Of a stretch of DNA of 64,000 bases, positions 54,919 through 63,685 are shown in pieces. This DNA is from Olleya sp. Bg11-27 (GTDB taxonomy: Bacteria > Bacteroidota > Bacteroidia > Flavobacteriales > Flavobacteriaceae). Below the pieces are notes generated by a model. That model ran no database searches and had not been told where the DNA came from. It saw only the letters and a list, made by a program, of their open reading frames with translations. Numbering within the stretch: the first letter of the stretch is position 1; every line of letters starts with the position of its first letter. The position numbers and the translations under genes are program-made. The stretch is from contig NZ_CP025117.1 in the NCBI RefSeq assembly GCF_002831645.1, forward strand, positions 3,859,001 through 3,923,000, given 5' to 3'.

Positions 54919-56106
54919 TTAATAGCGTTTAATTGTTTTTGATTCTTTTTCCTGTCTTTTAAAATGTTTATAAACACTTACTATGGCGTAATCGTTCATC
55001 TTAGTTAAATACTCTATACTTGGTCTAACAAAAAACGAAAACACCTCATCATCCCCCACTATCACTTCTATTTTGGTATTCCTGCCTAATGCTAAAATCT
55101 CTTTAATAGTAACGACTTTATTTCCGTTTATATTATTTTGCGAATACAACGCATAAAACAGCTTATAAAAGTCCCTTCCTGGTTTCGTTTTTGTATCCTC
55201 TACAACAATACCATTTAATTCAAGACCATCTTTTACCGAAACACTCACATCTTTAGAGTCTTCCTGTTCTTGACGTAATTGTTGTTGTAATTTGTTCTTT
55301 TTTTCTAATCTATCATTAGAATCATCATTAAAAACAATGCGATCTTGACCAATTATATTATGATCTAAATCATAAATTAAAAGCACACATATTTTCTTAT
55401 CCGCTTTATTTAAATTAAATGTGATAGAATACAAATCAACCTTCTGATTAGCTAATAATATAAATCTTTCGTGTTTCTCCTCTTCTATCGTATTCGCGTC
55501 TTCTTCTTTATTAAAAACGACTAGTTTATAGATTAAACTTTTTGTTATTTCTGTTTTATTAAAAGCAGTTCCTTTAATAGTAGTAAAATCATTTTGTTGA
55601 TCTATCTGTATTTTAGCCTCAACTTCATTATTAATGCTCTGTTCTGATACTTTTATAGAGACCTCTTTAATTTTATCTGCGATATCTTTTCTAATATCTA
55701 GACTGTTTTGCCTCTCATCATGTAAAACAATCCTATCTTTTCCAATAAGCGTATTATCGGAATTGTACACTAAAAGTAGAATGATAAGTTTTGCTTTTTT
55801 ATCAAAATTAATTGACAACGTAGACAAATCTTTTTGTTGGTTTGAACTTATATCAAACGAACCACTTTGTTGATTTTTTGACTTATTATTGTTTTGATCT
55901 GTTTTAAATACGAACAACTTATAACTTAATTTTTTACTCCTTTTAGTTTTATTAATTGCAATTCCCTTAATTGTAATGTGTTCGTTATCTTGATTGATAT
56001 GAAGCTTAGCTTCCACTTCCATATTATACACTTGGGAATACACCCCGATTGTAAACAGAAACATAACAACTGATATTGTTATTGATTTTATAGAAAAGAA
56101 AGACAT
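54919..56106 (-). CDS. csgE: CsgE fused to two CsgH-like domains
   Basis: A 395-residue secreted protein. Signal peptide about 1-25. Two homologous beta-rich domains follow: residues 26-131 (EVEAKLHINQDNEHITIKG ... SGSFDISSNQQKDLS) and about 162-262 (VEAKIQIDQQNDFTTIKG ... GQDRIVFNDD). A Gln/Glu-rich coiled linker spans 263-294. CsgE proper covers about 295-395 (LELNGIVVEDTKTKPGRDFY, VIVGDDEVFSFFVRPS). The repeated domains resemble the alphaproteobacterial curli inhibitor CsgH. So secretion adaptor and amyloid inhibitor may be joined. The CsgE call is firm; the CsgH call is tentative. Confidence 0.82.
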   Translation of the reverse strand: MSFFSIKSITISVVMFLFTIGVYSQVYNMEVEAKLHINQDNEHITIKGIAINKTKRSKKLSYKLFVFKTDQNNNKSKNQQSGSFDISSNQQKDLSTLSINFDKKAKLIILLLVYNSDNTLIGKDRIVLHDERQNSLDIRKDIADKIKEVSIKVSEQSINNEVEAKIQIDQQNDFTTIKGTAFNKTEITKSLIYKLVVFNKEEDANTIEEEKHERFILLANQKVDLYSITFNLNKADKKICVLLIYDLDHNIIGQDRIVFNDDSNDRLEKKNKLQQQLRQEQEDSKDVSVSVKDGLELNGIVVEDTKTKPGRDFYKLFYALYSQNNINGNKVVTIKEILALGRNTKIEVIVGDDEVFSFFVRPSIEYLTKMNDYAIVSVYKHFKRQEKESKTIKRY

Positions 56107-56116
56107 ATAATTAGTC

Positions 56117-56632
56117 TTAAAAATTTCTGATAATTATAGATTGGTCCTGCCCTTGCATAGAAATTTTTATTTTTTCGGATAAAGCATTAGTCCCAAACAT
56201 GGTTAAATTCTGATTATCACCCGTTTGATTAATTGTCGCATTTCTAACATCAGATTTAAAAGGACTATAATCTAAAAAAGTGTTATTATCCCCATGCTGT
56301 ATGACGGTTTCTTGTATTTTCTCACTGTTTAAATCCAAAACTGCAAGATTCTCATCTCCATTTTGCACAATAACAATAGTACTTTCTAAAGATTTTGAAT
56401 TACTAATCAAATCATTACCGTCTCCTATTTGTGCAATAAAAATAGACTTATTGGTCGTCGTTAAATTTACCGTAGCAGCACCTTGACTTAATAAGAAATT
56501 CTCCTGAGAAGCTTGGGTTTCAAAACCTGAGATATGATTTGTTGTATCCGTAGTTTCGAATGTTTGAGCTGTGACTAAGTTATTTGAAATTAGTATTGAA
56601 ACAGCTATTAAAAGTTTAAATATAGTTTTCAT
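56117..56632 (-). CDS. Minor curlin-like (CsgB-type) protein
   Basis: A 171-residue secreted protein. Signal peptide MKTIFKLLIAVSILISNNLV then TAQ, which sets the start at 56632; the ATG at 56710 would place 26 residues before it. The mature part holds about five spaced curlin-like repeats with a QxGDxN core (AQIGDGNDLI, VQNGDENLAV, IQHGDNNTFL, NQTGDNQNLT, MQGQDQSIII), spaced about 22-25 residues. The repeats differ more than those of the large curlin, as in a nucleator. It lies 10 bp before csgE. Confidence 0.75.
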   Translation of the reverse strand: MKTIFKLLIAVSILISNNLVTAQTFETTDTTNHISGFETQASQENFLLSQGAATVNLTTTNKSIFIAQIGDGNDLISNSKSLESTIVIVQNGDENLAVLDLNSEKIQETVIQHGDNNTFLDYSPFKSDVRNATINQTGDNQNLTMFGTNALSEKIKISMQGQDQSIIIRNF

Positions 56633-56767
56633 AGTCTTATGTTTTATTAGAGATATTAAACAAGTAATGATTAATATCGATCTGTTATAAAAAGTATAAG
56701 AGCAAATCAATGCTCTTATACCTTATAATTATTTTAATAAAATAATCTATTCTATAATAGCTTAAAC

Positions 56768-58216
56768 TTAGTTACTTTGTGTAACAGTAGACGTGTTACC
56801 ATTTCCAATTTGATCGACATCACTTGTATGAGTAGTACCTGTTTGTGTAACAATACTATTATTAGCATTACCATCTTGAAAAACATCACTAGTATGTGAG
56901 AATCCAGCTTGAGTTACATTACTAATATTACTCATTCCATTTTGTGTAACTGTTGACAAATGTAAGTCACCTGATTGCGCAACTGTACTTGTATTAGCAT
57001 CTCCTGTCTGAGCAACAATTGACGTATTATCATTACCTGCTTGTGCTACAGAAGAACCATTAGAGTTACCTAGTTGATCTACGTCAGACGAGTTATTATC
57101 ACCATTTTGAGCCACCGAACTGTTGTTCAAGTTTCCTACTTGGTCCACATCAGAATCATTTAAATCCCCTACTTGAGCCACAAAAGACCCATTATTATTA
57201 CCAATTTGAGAAACATAAGATTCGTTATCATTTCCTGTTTGAATTTGAGAAGAACCATTTGCATTTCCTATTTGATCAGTAGTCGATAGATTAGAGTTTC
57301 CTGTTTGAAAAACAGCACTGCTGTTAAAGAAACCATCTTGATTAACATTAGAATCGTTCAAGTTACCATCTTGATCTACGTCAGAAGTGTTATTTCCACC
57401 ATCTTGCGACACATAAGATGTATTATCGTCACCAATTTGGTCTACATCACTTGTATTGTAATCTCCAGGATATCCTTGAAAAACATCAGAATCGTTATTA
57501 TTACCATCCTGCTTAACATAACTGTCATTAAAATTTCCCCATTGGTCAACATTAGAATTGTTATTGTCACCATCCTGATCTACGACACTAACATTATCAT
57601 CCCCTGCAAACCCCTGTAATACATCAGAAATATTATTATTCCCATCTTGATCAACACTTGAGTCGTTTCTATCACCACCTTGATCAACATCAGAAATATT
57701 AGAATCTCCATCTTGCCAAACATAGGATCCATTATCGTCTCCTTGCTGATTTACAGTACTAACATGATTATCTCCATTGTATCCTTGATATACATCTGAG
57801 TCATTATTGTCTCCATTTTGAATAACCTCATTATCATTGAAGTCACCCCATTGGTCTACATAAGAATCATTATTTGTACCGTCTTGATCGATTGAAGATA
57901 CATTGTCATCTCCGTCTTGCCAAACAAAAGAATTATTAGCAGTACCATCTTGCTCCACCACACTGTTGTTACGGTTTCTTAATGGTCCATAACCACTTGC
58001 TTGTCTAACTTCAGATAAGTTTGAAGTTCCGTCTTGATCTACAGAAGAATCATTATCATCACCAACTTGATCCACATCGGAATCATTTGTTAGTCCTACT
58101 TGACTAACTGCTGAAGTGTTGTTGTTTCCTACTGAATTTACTGAACTGTTGTTCGATTGTGCAAACATCATTGTTCCACACATTAGCGCAGCTGCGCTGA
58201 AAAATACTTTTTTCAT
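56768..58216 (-). CDS. Major curlin-like amyloid protein (CsgA-type), about 41 repeats
   Basis: A 482-residue secreted protein: signal peptide MKKVFFSAAALMCGTMMFAQ, then about 41 repeats of 11 residues with the consensus xxNxSxVxQxG. The repeats run without linkers, which fits a long beta-solenoid or cross-beta fold. Four units are longer: one with GYGPLRN near residue 76, and three ending QGYNG, QGFAG and QGYPG. Asp and Asn are very frequent in the first two thirds; the last third is richer in Thr/Ala. The start at 58216 is preferred because the upstream ATG at 58243 would lie upstream of the likely transcription start. E. coli CsgA has five longer repeats. Confidence 0.85.
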   Translation of the reverse strand: MKKVFFSAAALMCGTMMFAQSNNSSVNSVGNNNTSAVSQVGLTNDSDVDQVGDDNDSSVDQDGTSNLSEVRQASGYGPLRNRNNSVVEQDGTANNSFVWQDGDDNVSSIDQDGTNNDSYVDQWGDFNDNEVIQNGDNNDSDVYQGYNGDNHVSTVNQQGDDNGSYVWQDGDSNISDVDQGGDRNDSSVDQDGNNNISDVLQGFAGDDNVSVVDQDGDNNNSNVDQWGNFNDSYVKQDGNNNDSDVFQGYPGDYNTSDVDQIGDDNTSYVSQDGGNNTSDVDQDGNLNDSNVNQDGFFNSSAVFQTGNSNLSTTDQIGNANGSSQIQTGNDNESYVSQIGNNNGSFVAQVGDLNDSDVDQVGNLNNSSVAQNGDNNSSDVDQLGNSNGSSVAQAGNDNTSIVAQTGDANTSTVAQSGDLHLSTVTQNGMSNISNVTQAGFSHTSDVFQDGNANNSIVTQTGTTHTSDVDQIGNGNTSTVTQSN

Positions 58217-58245
58217 GTTTAAATATATATTGATTAATAGCACTT

Positions 58246-58275
58246 CAAAGGTATAGAATTTATAAGTTTACAAAA
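58246..58275 (-). promoter_or_regulatory. Promoter of the curli operon
   Basis: On the minus strand TTTTG (58271-58275), a 17-bp spacer and TACCTTTG (58246-58253) fit the Flavobacterium -33/-7 pattern. Transcription would start near 58240, giving a 5' leader of about 25 bases. Confidence 0.6.
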
Positions 58276-58680
58276 TTTGAATCCCCAAAAAAATCACTCG
58301 TTTTAACTATATATTCGTTAACATTTCAATTTTAAACGTTGAAACGCAAAGTTAAATAAGTTTTTTCTTACAATATTTTCACCTTAAAAACTAGAGCTAA
58401 CTCACTGAAACACTTAAACATACGTAGAACTACGTAGAAAAATACAGGGTATAAAGCACAAATACCAACATACTAGAGCCCTTTTTCTGTAACTAAAATC
58501 AGAAAAAGACCTTCACTTATAAATCTTATATAAAAAAAACTAATCTATTTCAGTTTCGACTTAATTTAATACTTGGACTATAATGCCCTAATAATAATTC
58601 CACAATTAAAAATATGAAGCATTAACACAAACCAATCCCCGAGTAAAAAAAGCACATCAAATTAAAGTTTAAAACAAAAA
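58276..58680. other. Intergenic region upstream of the curli operon
   Basis: About 400 bp without a gene between glnN and the curlin gene, both on the minus strand. The region is AT-rich. The only clear pattern is a direct repeat of TACGTAGAA at 58421-58439, in which each copy contains the palindrome TACGTA. Their starts are 10 bp apart, one helical turn, so a regulator could bind there. Confidence 0.45.
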
Positions 58681-58704
58681 AAAGCCCCAACTTAATGAGG
58701 CTAA
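58680..58704 (-). terminator. Weak terminator of glnN
   Basis: AGCCcC and GaGGCT arms around AACTTAAT with an A run on the plus strand, about 20 bp past the glnN stop. One mismatch in the stem. Confidence 0.55.
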
Positions 58705-58721
58705 TTTCTTAATTTATCAGA

Positions 58722-60908
58722 TTATTTTGTAAACAACAACTCTCGATACTTAGTTAAAGGCCACAACTCGTCATCAACTAACAATTCTAATTTATCGCAA
58801 TGGTATCTAATATCTTCAAACAATGGTTTTACCTTACTACAATAGGCTAACGCTTTCTTTTCTATATCCTCGTTCTTATTCGATTTTTTACGTGCCTCAG
58901 TCATTTTAGTAACATCAACGTTAATCGATTCTATATGGGTAGAAATTTCTTCAATTAGATTTAATTGTTCTTTCGCATATTTTTTAAAATCACTACCAAA
59001 AATCTCTTTTAGTCCTTTTACATTTTTTATTAAAACATTTTGATACTTAACAGCTGTCGGAATAATATGATTACGTGCTATATCTCCTAAAACACGACTC
59101 TCTATTTGTATACGAAGGACATAATCCTCCATTTCAATCTCATACCGTGCTTCAGATTCAATTTTATTCATCACCCCCAAACCTTCAAAAAGATCCAATG
59201 TTTTTTTAGAGATTTTTGCTTTTAATGCTTCAGGCGTTGTCTTATTATTGCTCAACCCTCTTTTCTTAGCTTCTTTCTCCCAAGCCTCTCCATAACCATT
59301 ACCTTCAAATAAAATATTTTTAGATTTTTTAATATATTCTCTAAGAACATTAAAGATGGCATCATCTTTTTTCATATCCTTTTTATCTATCAAAGCATCT
59401 ACCTCAACTTTAAAATCAATTAATTGTTTAGCAACAATACTATTTAGCACTGTCATTGGATTAGCACAGTTAGCAGTAGACCCCACCGCTCTAAACTCAA
59501 ATTTATTTCCTGTAAAAGCAAAAGGAGACGTTCTATTACGATCTGTATTATCCAATAGTACATCTGGAATTTTACCAACAACATTAAGTTTTAAATCTGT
59601 TTTTTCTTCTGGAGACAACTTACCATCTGTCACATTCTCCAATTCATTTAAAGTCTTAGTTAATTGCTGTCCGATAAATACCGAAATAATTGCAGGAGGC
59701 GCCTCATTTGCTCCTAATCGATGATCATTACTAGCAGACGCTATTGCAGCACGTAACAATTCCTCATTATCATTGACCGCTTTTATGGTATTTATAAAAA
59801 AGGTCAAAAACTGTAAATTACTCATTGGTGTTTTTCCTGGACCTAATAAATTAACGCCTGTATTCGTACTTAAACTCCAGTTATTATGTTTCCCAGAACC
59901 ATTGACTCCTGCAAAAGGTTTTTCATGAAATAACACTTTAAAATTATGCCTGTCGGAAATCTTATCCATCACATCCATTAATAAAGAGTTATGATCTACT
60001 GCTAAATTAGCTTCGTCATAAATCGGCGCTAATTCAAACTGGTTAGGCGCTACTTCGTTATGCCTAGTTTTTACCGGTATACCCAATAGCATACATTCGG
60101 TTTCCAAATCTCGCATAAACGCCATTGCCCGATTTGGTATAGTCCCAAAATAGTGATCATCCAATTGCTGTCCTTTTGCAGGCGAATGCCCTAGCAACGT
60201 GCGACCTGTCTGAACAATATCAGGTCTAGACATAGCTAAATCGCGATCTATTAAAAAATATTCCTGCTCCCAACCTAGTGATGCGTTTACTTTTTTAACG
60301 TTTTTATCAAAATATTTACATACCGCTACAGCCGCACTATCTACTGCTTGCAATGCTCTTAACAATGGTGTTTTATAATCTAAAGCCTCTCCTGTATAAG
60401 ACACAAAAACAGTTGGAATACACAATGTTGTTCCGTAAATAAATGCTGGCGATGTAGGATCCCAAGCAGTATAACCACGTGCTTCAAATGTATTTCTTAT
60501 TCCCCCATTAGGAAAACTAGAAGCATCAGGCTCTTGTTGCACCAATTGCCCACCTCCAAATCTTTCTATAGCCAATCCAGCACCAATAGTTTCAAAAAAA
60601 GCATCGTGTTTTTCTGCTGTCGCCCCTGTTAATGGTTGAAACCAATGCGTATAATGCGTTGCTCCTTTTGAGATAGCCCATTCCTTCATTCCTGTAGAAA
60701 TATGATCTGCCACAATTCTGTCAATCTTTTTACCTAATTGTATGGCATCTCTAACACTTTCAAAACCTTCTTTTGTTAAATACTGGCGCATGGTAGATTC
60801 ATTAAAAACATGATTTCCAAAAATTTCAGAACGACGTTGTTTTTCTTCAATAACAATCGGTTTACGTTTTAAGGATTCTTTTATGGCATGAAATCTTAAT
60901 GTTGACAT
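58722..60908 (-). CDS. glnN: Glutamine synthetase type III
   Basis: A 728-residue GSIII, the large ATP-dependent glutamine synthetase of Bacteroidetes and cyanobacteria that assimilates ammonia. Motifs: GGIRNTFEARGYTAWDP, GWEQEYFLIDR (catalytic core), RHNEVAPNQFELAPIYDEAN, FHEKPFAGVNGSGKHNNWSL and EFRAVGSTANCANPMTVLN. The length is normal. It is divergent from a type II glnA 190 bp away, and a -7 element TATTTTTG is read at 60943-60950. Confidence 0.95.
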   Translation of the reverse strand: MSTLRFHAIKESLKRKPIVIEEKQRRSEIFGNHVFNESTMRQYLTKEGFESVRDAIQLGKKIDRIVADHISTGMKEWAISKGATHYTHWFQPLTGATAEKHDAFFETIGAGLAIERFGGGQLVQQEPDASSFPNGGIRNTFEARGYTAWDPTSPAFIYGTTLCIPTVFVSYTGEALDYKTPLLRALQAVDSAAVAVCKYFDKNVKKVNASLGWEQEYFLIDRDLAMSRPDIVQTGRTLLGHSPAKGQQLDDHYFGTIPNRAMAFMRDLETECMLLGIPVKTRHNEVAPNQFELAPIYDEANLAVDHNSLLMDVMDKISDRHNFKVLFHEKPFAGVNGSGKHNNWSLSTNTGVNLLGPGKTPMSNLQFLTFFINTIKAVNDNEELLRAAIASASNDHRLGANEAPPAIISVFIGQQLTKTLNELENVTDGKLSPEEKTDLKLNVVGKIPDVLLDNTDRNRTSPFAFTGNKFEFRAVGSTANCANPMTVLNSIVAKQLIDFKVEVDALIDKKDMKKDDAIFNVLREYIKKSKNILFEGNGYGEAWEKEAKKRGLSNNKTTPEALKAKISKKTLDLFEGLGVMNKIESEARYEIEMEDYVLRIQIESRVLGDIARNHIIPTAVKYQNVLIKNVKGLKEIFGSDFKKYAKEQLNLIEEISTHIESINVDVTKMTEARKKSNKNEDIEKKALAYCSKVKPLFEDIRYHCDKLELLVDDELWPLTKYRELLFTK

Positions 60909-60942
60909 ATCTTCTTTTTAATTAAATTATTTTACGAATTTA

Positions 60943-60950
60943 CAAAAATA
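60943..60950 (-). promoter_or_regulatory. -7 promoter element of glnN
   Basis: On the minus strand TATTTTTG fits TAnnTTTG, 34 bp before the glnN start. Confidence 0.45.
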
Positions 60951-61057
60951 GACACTAACAAAATATGATACCCTAAAAAAAACAGGGTTATTAACATGAT
61001 TTTAATAAATATTTGATTTATACCCTTCTTTTTTTATGGGTAAAATCATTTTTACTT

Positions 61058-61065
61058 TATATTTG
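61058..61065 (+). promoter_or_regulatory. -7 promoter element of the type II glnA
   Basis: TATATTTG then C fits TAnnTTTGC, 33 bp before the start codon. Confidence 0.55.
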
Positions 61066-61098
61066 CTATAACATATAACTAAAAAAGAATTTTTTATC

Positions 61099-62118
61099 AT
61101 GAGTAAATCTAAATTAGAATATATCTGGCTGGATGGGTATTTCCCAACACAAAATATGAGAAGTAAAACTAAAGTTGAAAATGATTTTAGTGGAAAATTA
61201 GAAGACTGCCCGGTTTGGTCTTTTGACGGTTCTTCTACAAAACAAGCTTCAGGAGGTGCTTCTGATTGTTTATTAAAACCTGTTGCTATTTATCCAGATC
61301 CTGCAAGAAGAGATGGCTATTTAGTAATGACTGAGGTTTTAAATGCTGATGGTACACCACACGTATCTAACGGTAGAGCTACTATTGAAGATGAAGATAA
61401 TGATTTCTGGTTTGGTTTTGAACAAGAGTATTTTATCATGGATACTAAAACACAAAAACCTTTAGGATTCCCTATTGGTGGATACCCTGCGCCACAAGGG
61501 ATGTACTACTGCTCAGTTGGTGGTTTACATACTCATGGTAGAGCATTAGTCGAAGAGCATGCTGATTTATGTATTGACGCTGGTTTAAATTTTGAAGGAA
61601 TCAACCAAGAGGTTGCTTCTGGACAATGGGAATACCAATTATTTGCACAAGGCGCTAAAAAAGCAGGAGACGAAATTTGGGTATCAAGATACCTTTTAGA
61701 TAGATTAACAGAACAGTACGGTTATTATATAGAGTACCACCCAAAACCATTAGGAAAAGATATGGATTGGAATGGTTCTGGAATGCATGCTAATTTTTCT
61801 AACACGGTTTTAAGAACATGTGGATCTCAAGAAACATACGAGAAAATTTGCGAAGCTTTTAGACCAGTAGTTAAAGAACACATTGCGGTTTACGGAGAGT
61901 TTAACGACCAACGTTTAACTGGTGATCACGAAACAGCATCTATCCATGACTTTAGTTATGGTATTTCTGATAGAGGAGCATCAATTCGTATTCCAATTAT
62001 CACAGTAGAGAAAGGATGGAAAGGTTGGTTAGAAGACCGTCGTCCAGCATCAAATGGTGATCCATACAAAATAGCAGGTCGTATTATTAAGACAGTAAAA
62101 TCTGCTAATATTAGCTAA
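61099..62118 (+). CDS. glnA: Glutamine synthetase type II (eukaryote-like)
   Basis: A 339-residue GS with beta-grasp and catalytic domains like GSII of eukaryotes. LEYIWLDGYFPTQNMRSKTK at the start, CPVWSFDGSSTKQA, FGFEQEYFIMD, GMHANFSNT and IPIITVEKGWKGWLEDRRP at the end are all typical. It lacks the adenylylation region of type I enzymes. It is divergent from glnN, so the organism carries two unlike glutamine synthetases under facing promoters. Confidence 0.95.
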   Translation: MSKSKLEYIWLDGYFPTQNMRSKTKVENDFSGKLEDCPVWSFDGSSTKQASGGASDCLLKPVAIYPDPARRDGYLVMTEVLNADGTPHVSNGRATIEDEDNDFWFGFEQEYFIMDTKTQKPLGFPIGGYPAPQGMYYCSVGGLHTHGRALVEEHADLCIDAGLNFEGINQEVASGQWEYQLFAQGAKKAGDEIWVSRYLLDRLTEQYGYYIEYHPKPLGKDMDWNGSGMHANFSNTVLRTCGSQETYEKICEAFRPVVKEHIAVYGEFNDQRLTGDHETASIHDFSYGISDRGASIRIPIITVEKGWKGWLEDRRPASNGDPYKIAGRIIKTVKSANIS

Positions 62119-62144
62119 TAGCTGATTACTAGTTAAATCCAATA

Positions 62145-62180
62145 AAAAACGCTTTCTATAAATTAGAAAGCGTTTTTTTT
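62145..62180. terminator. Bidirectional terminator
   Basis: AAAAAACGCTTTCTA and TAGAAAGCGTTTTTT arms around a TAAAT loop, between glnA and the convergent antiporter gene. Confidence 0.88.
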
Positions 62181-62198
62181 ATGCTCGATTAGTTTTTA

Positions 62199-63140
62199 TT
62201 ATCCTTTAAAAACTAAAAAGATAAACGTACCGTACAACGCTACTAAAGCAAAACCTTTATACTTATTTATTTCATTACGCTTTGGTAACAATCCCAACAC
62301 TAACACTAGTGCTGCAAAAATTAACATCCAAAAAATATCTCTCGATAATATTAGAGACTCTGTTACAGGAATAGTCTTAATCATTGAGGTTAATCCTAGA
62401 ACAGACCCTATATTAAAAATATTAGACCCAATTAAATTCCCTAAAGAAATAGCTTTCTCTTTTTTAGCAGCAGCAATAACAGATGCAGCCAATTCCGGCA
62501 CACTTGTACCAATAGCAATCATCGTTACACCAATAACAGCCTCACTAACCCCTAAGCTAGTCGCTATTGACGTTGCTCCTTTAACCAACCACTCACTACC
62601 AAAATATAAAGCTGCAGCACCAATTAACAACCAAATTCCGATTTTAAAATTAGAAACAACAGCTAACGCATCATCCACCTCCTCTAAATCTTCAGTAGAT
62701 TTTTGACTTCTTATTAAGTATATTATAAACACAATTAAACTAACAAACAAAACCAAACCTTCAAGTGCCGTTAATTGGTTATCGTTCCATAAAAAATAAT
62801 ATAACGCTATAGAAAATAACATCATAACAGGCCATGTTAATCTATAAAAGGATTTATCTATACCAATAGCTCCAACGATAGCAGTAATCCCCAATACCAA
62901 GCCTATATTAGCTATATTAGATCCTACTACATTATTAATAGCAATAGCAGGAGACCCTTTTAAGGCTGCTTGTAAACTGACTAATAACTCTGGTGCAGAT
63001 GTCGCAAAAGACACCACCGTCATACCTATTACTATTTTAGAAATATTTAGCTTAAAGGATAAAGCCACAGAAGATCGCACTAAAAACTCTCCACCTACTA
63101 CTAATAATATAAACCCTAAAATAAGATATGCTACACTCAT
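62199..63140 (-). CDS. Calcium/sodium antiporter (CaCA family, YrbG-like)
   Basis: A 313-residue membrane protein with 10 helices in two inverted halves. The alpha-repeats are visible: GMTVVSFATSAPELLVSL with NVVGSNIANIGLVLG, and GVTMIAIGTSVPELAASV with NLIGSNIFNIGSVLG. These hold the Glu/Asp ion sites. The loop between the halves (about 140-160) is acidic and short. It should export calcium in exchange for sodium. It is a single-gene unit. Confidence 0.92.
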   Translation of the reverse strand: MSVAYLILGFILLVVGGEFLVRSSVALSFKLNISKIVIGMTVVSFATSAPELLVSLQAALKGSPAIAINNVVGSNIANIGLVLGITAIVGAIGIDKSFYRLTWPVMMLFSIALYYFLWNDNQLTALEGLVLFVSLIVFIIYLIRSQKSTEDLEEVDDALAVVSNFKIGIWLLIGAAALYFGSEWLVKGATSIATSLGVSEAVIGVTMIAIGTSVPELAASVIAAAKKEKAISLGNLIGSNIFNIGSVLGLTSMIKTIPVTESLILSRDIFWMLIFAALVLVLGLLPKRNEINKYKGFALVALYGTFIFLVFKG

Positions 63141-63244
63141 AAAAAATATATTTTTTGCGAAGATACATTTTGAAATCCTAAATAAGAATTAGCACCTCTG
63201 TTTTTTACAATATCATGGAATGCTTTTTATAAAAACTACAAAAA

Positions 63245-63296
63245 TAGTTAAAAAACTAAAAAAGTAGTTATATAACTGTTTTTTTAGTTATGTTTG
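63245..63296 (+). promoter_or_regulatory. Operator-promoter of the BlaI/M56 pair
   Basis: TAGTT-AAAA-AACTA (63245-63258) and the perfect palindrome AGTTATATAACT (63266-63277) have centres exactly 20 bp apart. A further half site AGTTA (63286-63290) runs into TATGTTTG, a TAnnTTTG -7 element (63289-63296). This fits repeated BlaI-type dimer sites covering the promoter, with autorepression. Confidence 0.6.
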
Positions 63297-63323
63297 CTTC
63301 AGACAATTAATAACACTTTGATT

Positions 63324-63683
63324 ATGCAAAAATTAACAAACAAAGAAGAAGAAATAATGCACATTTTATGGAAGCTTGAAAACGCTTTTGTCAAAGATGT
63401 TATGGCAGCAATCAAAGAAGACAAGCCACACTATAACACATTATCGACAATGATCAGGAATCTTGAAGAAAAAGGATATGTCAGTTATGAGGCTTTCGGA
63501 AAAACACACCGCTACTTCCCTATTGTTGCCAAAGAAGACTATCGCAATAAGTTTATGAATACCGCCATAGACAACTACTTTAACAGTTCTTACAAAAATG
63601 TAGTGTCGTTTTTTGCTAAAGAAGAAAAGATTAGTATTGACGAGCTAAAAGAGATTATTCGTTTAATAGAAAACCAAGACTAA
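63324..63683 (+). CDS. BlaI/MecI family transcription repressor
   Basis: A 119-residue winged-helix repressor. MQKLTNKEEEIMHILWKLEN and HYNTLSTMIRNLEEKGYVSYE hold the HTH and wing; the C-terminal half mediates dimers. The start at 63324 begins at the family N-terminus; the ATG-like upstream start would run through the promoter. Partners of this family are M56 peptidases that cleave the repressor on signal. Here the M56 gene starts 2 bp after the stop. Confidence 0.9.
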   Translation: MQKLTNKEEEIMHILWKLENAFVKDVMAAIKEDKPHYNTLSTMIRNLEEKGYVSYEAFGKTHRYFPIVAKEDYRNKFMNTAIDNYFNSSYKNVVSFFAKEEKISIDELKEIIRLIENQD

Positions 63684-63685
63684 CC

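Noticed and set aside
57305-57619. 104-codon frame opposite the curlin gene
   Set aside because: It arises from the regular codon pattern of the repeats read on the other strand.
56768-58216. Antifreeze or ice-binding repeat protein
   Set aside because: The 11-residue period could suggest it, but the QxGxxN core, signal peptide and the csgE/F/G genes in the same operon favour a curlin.
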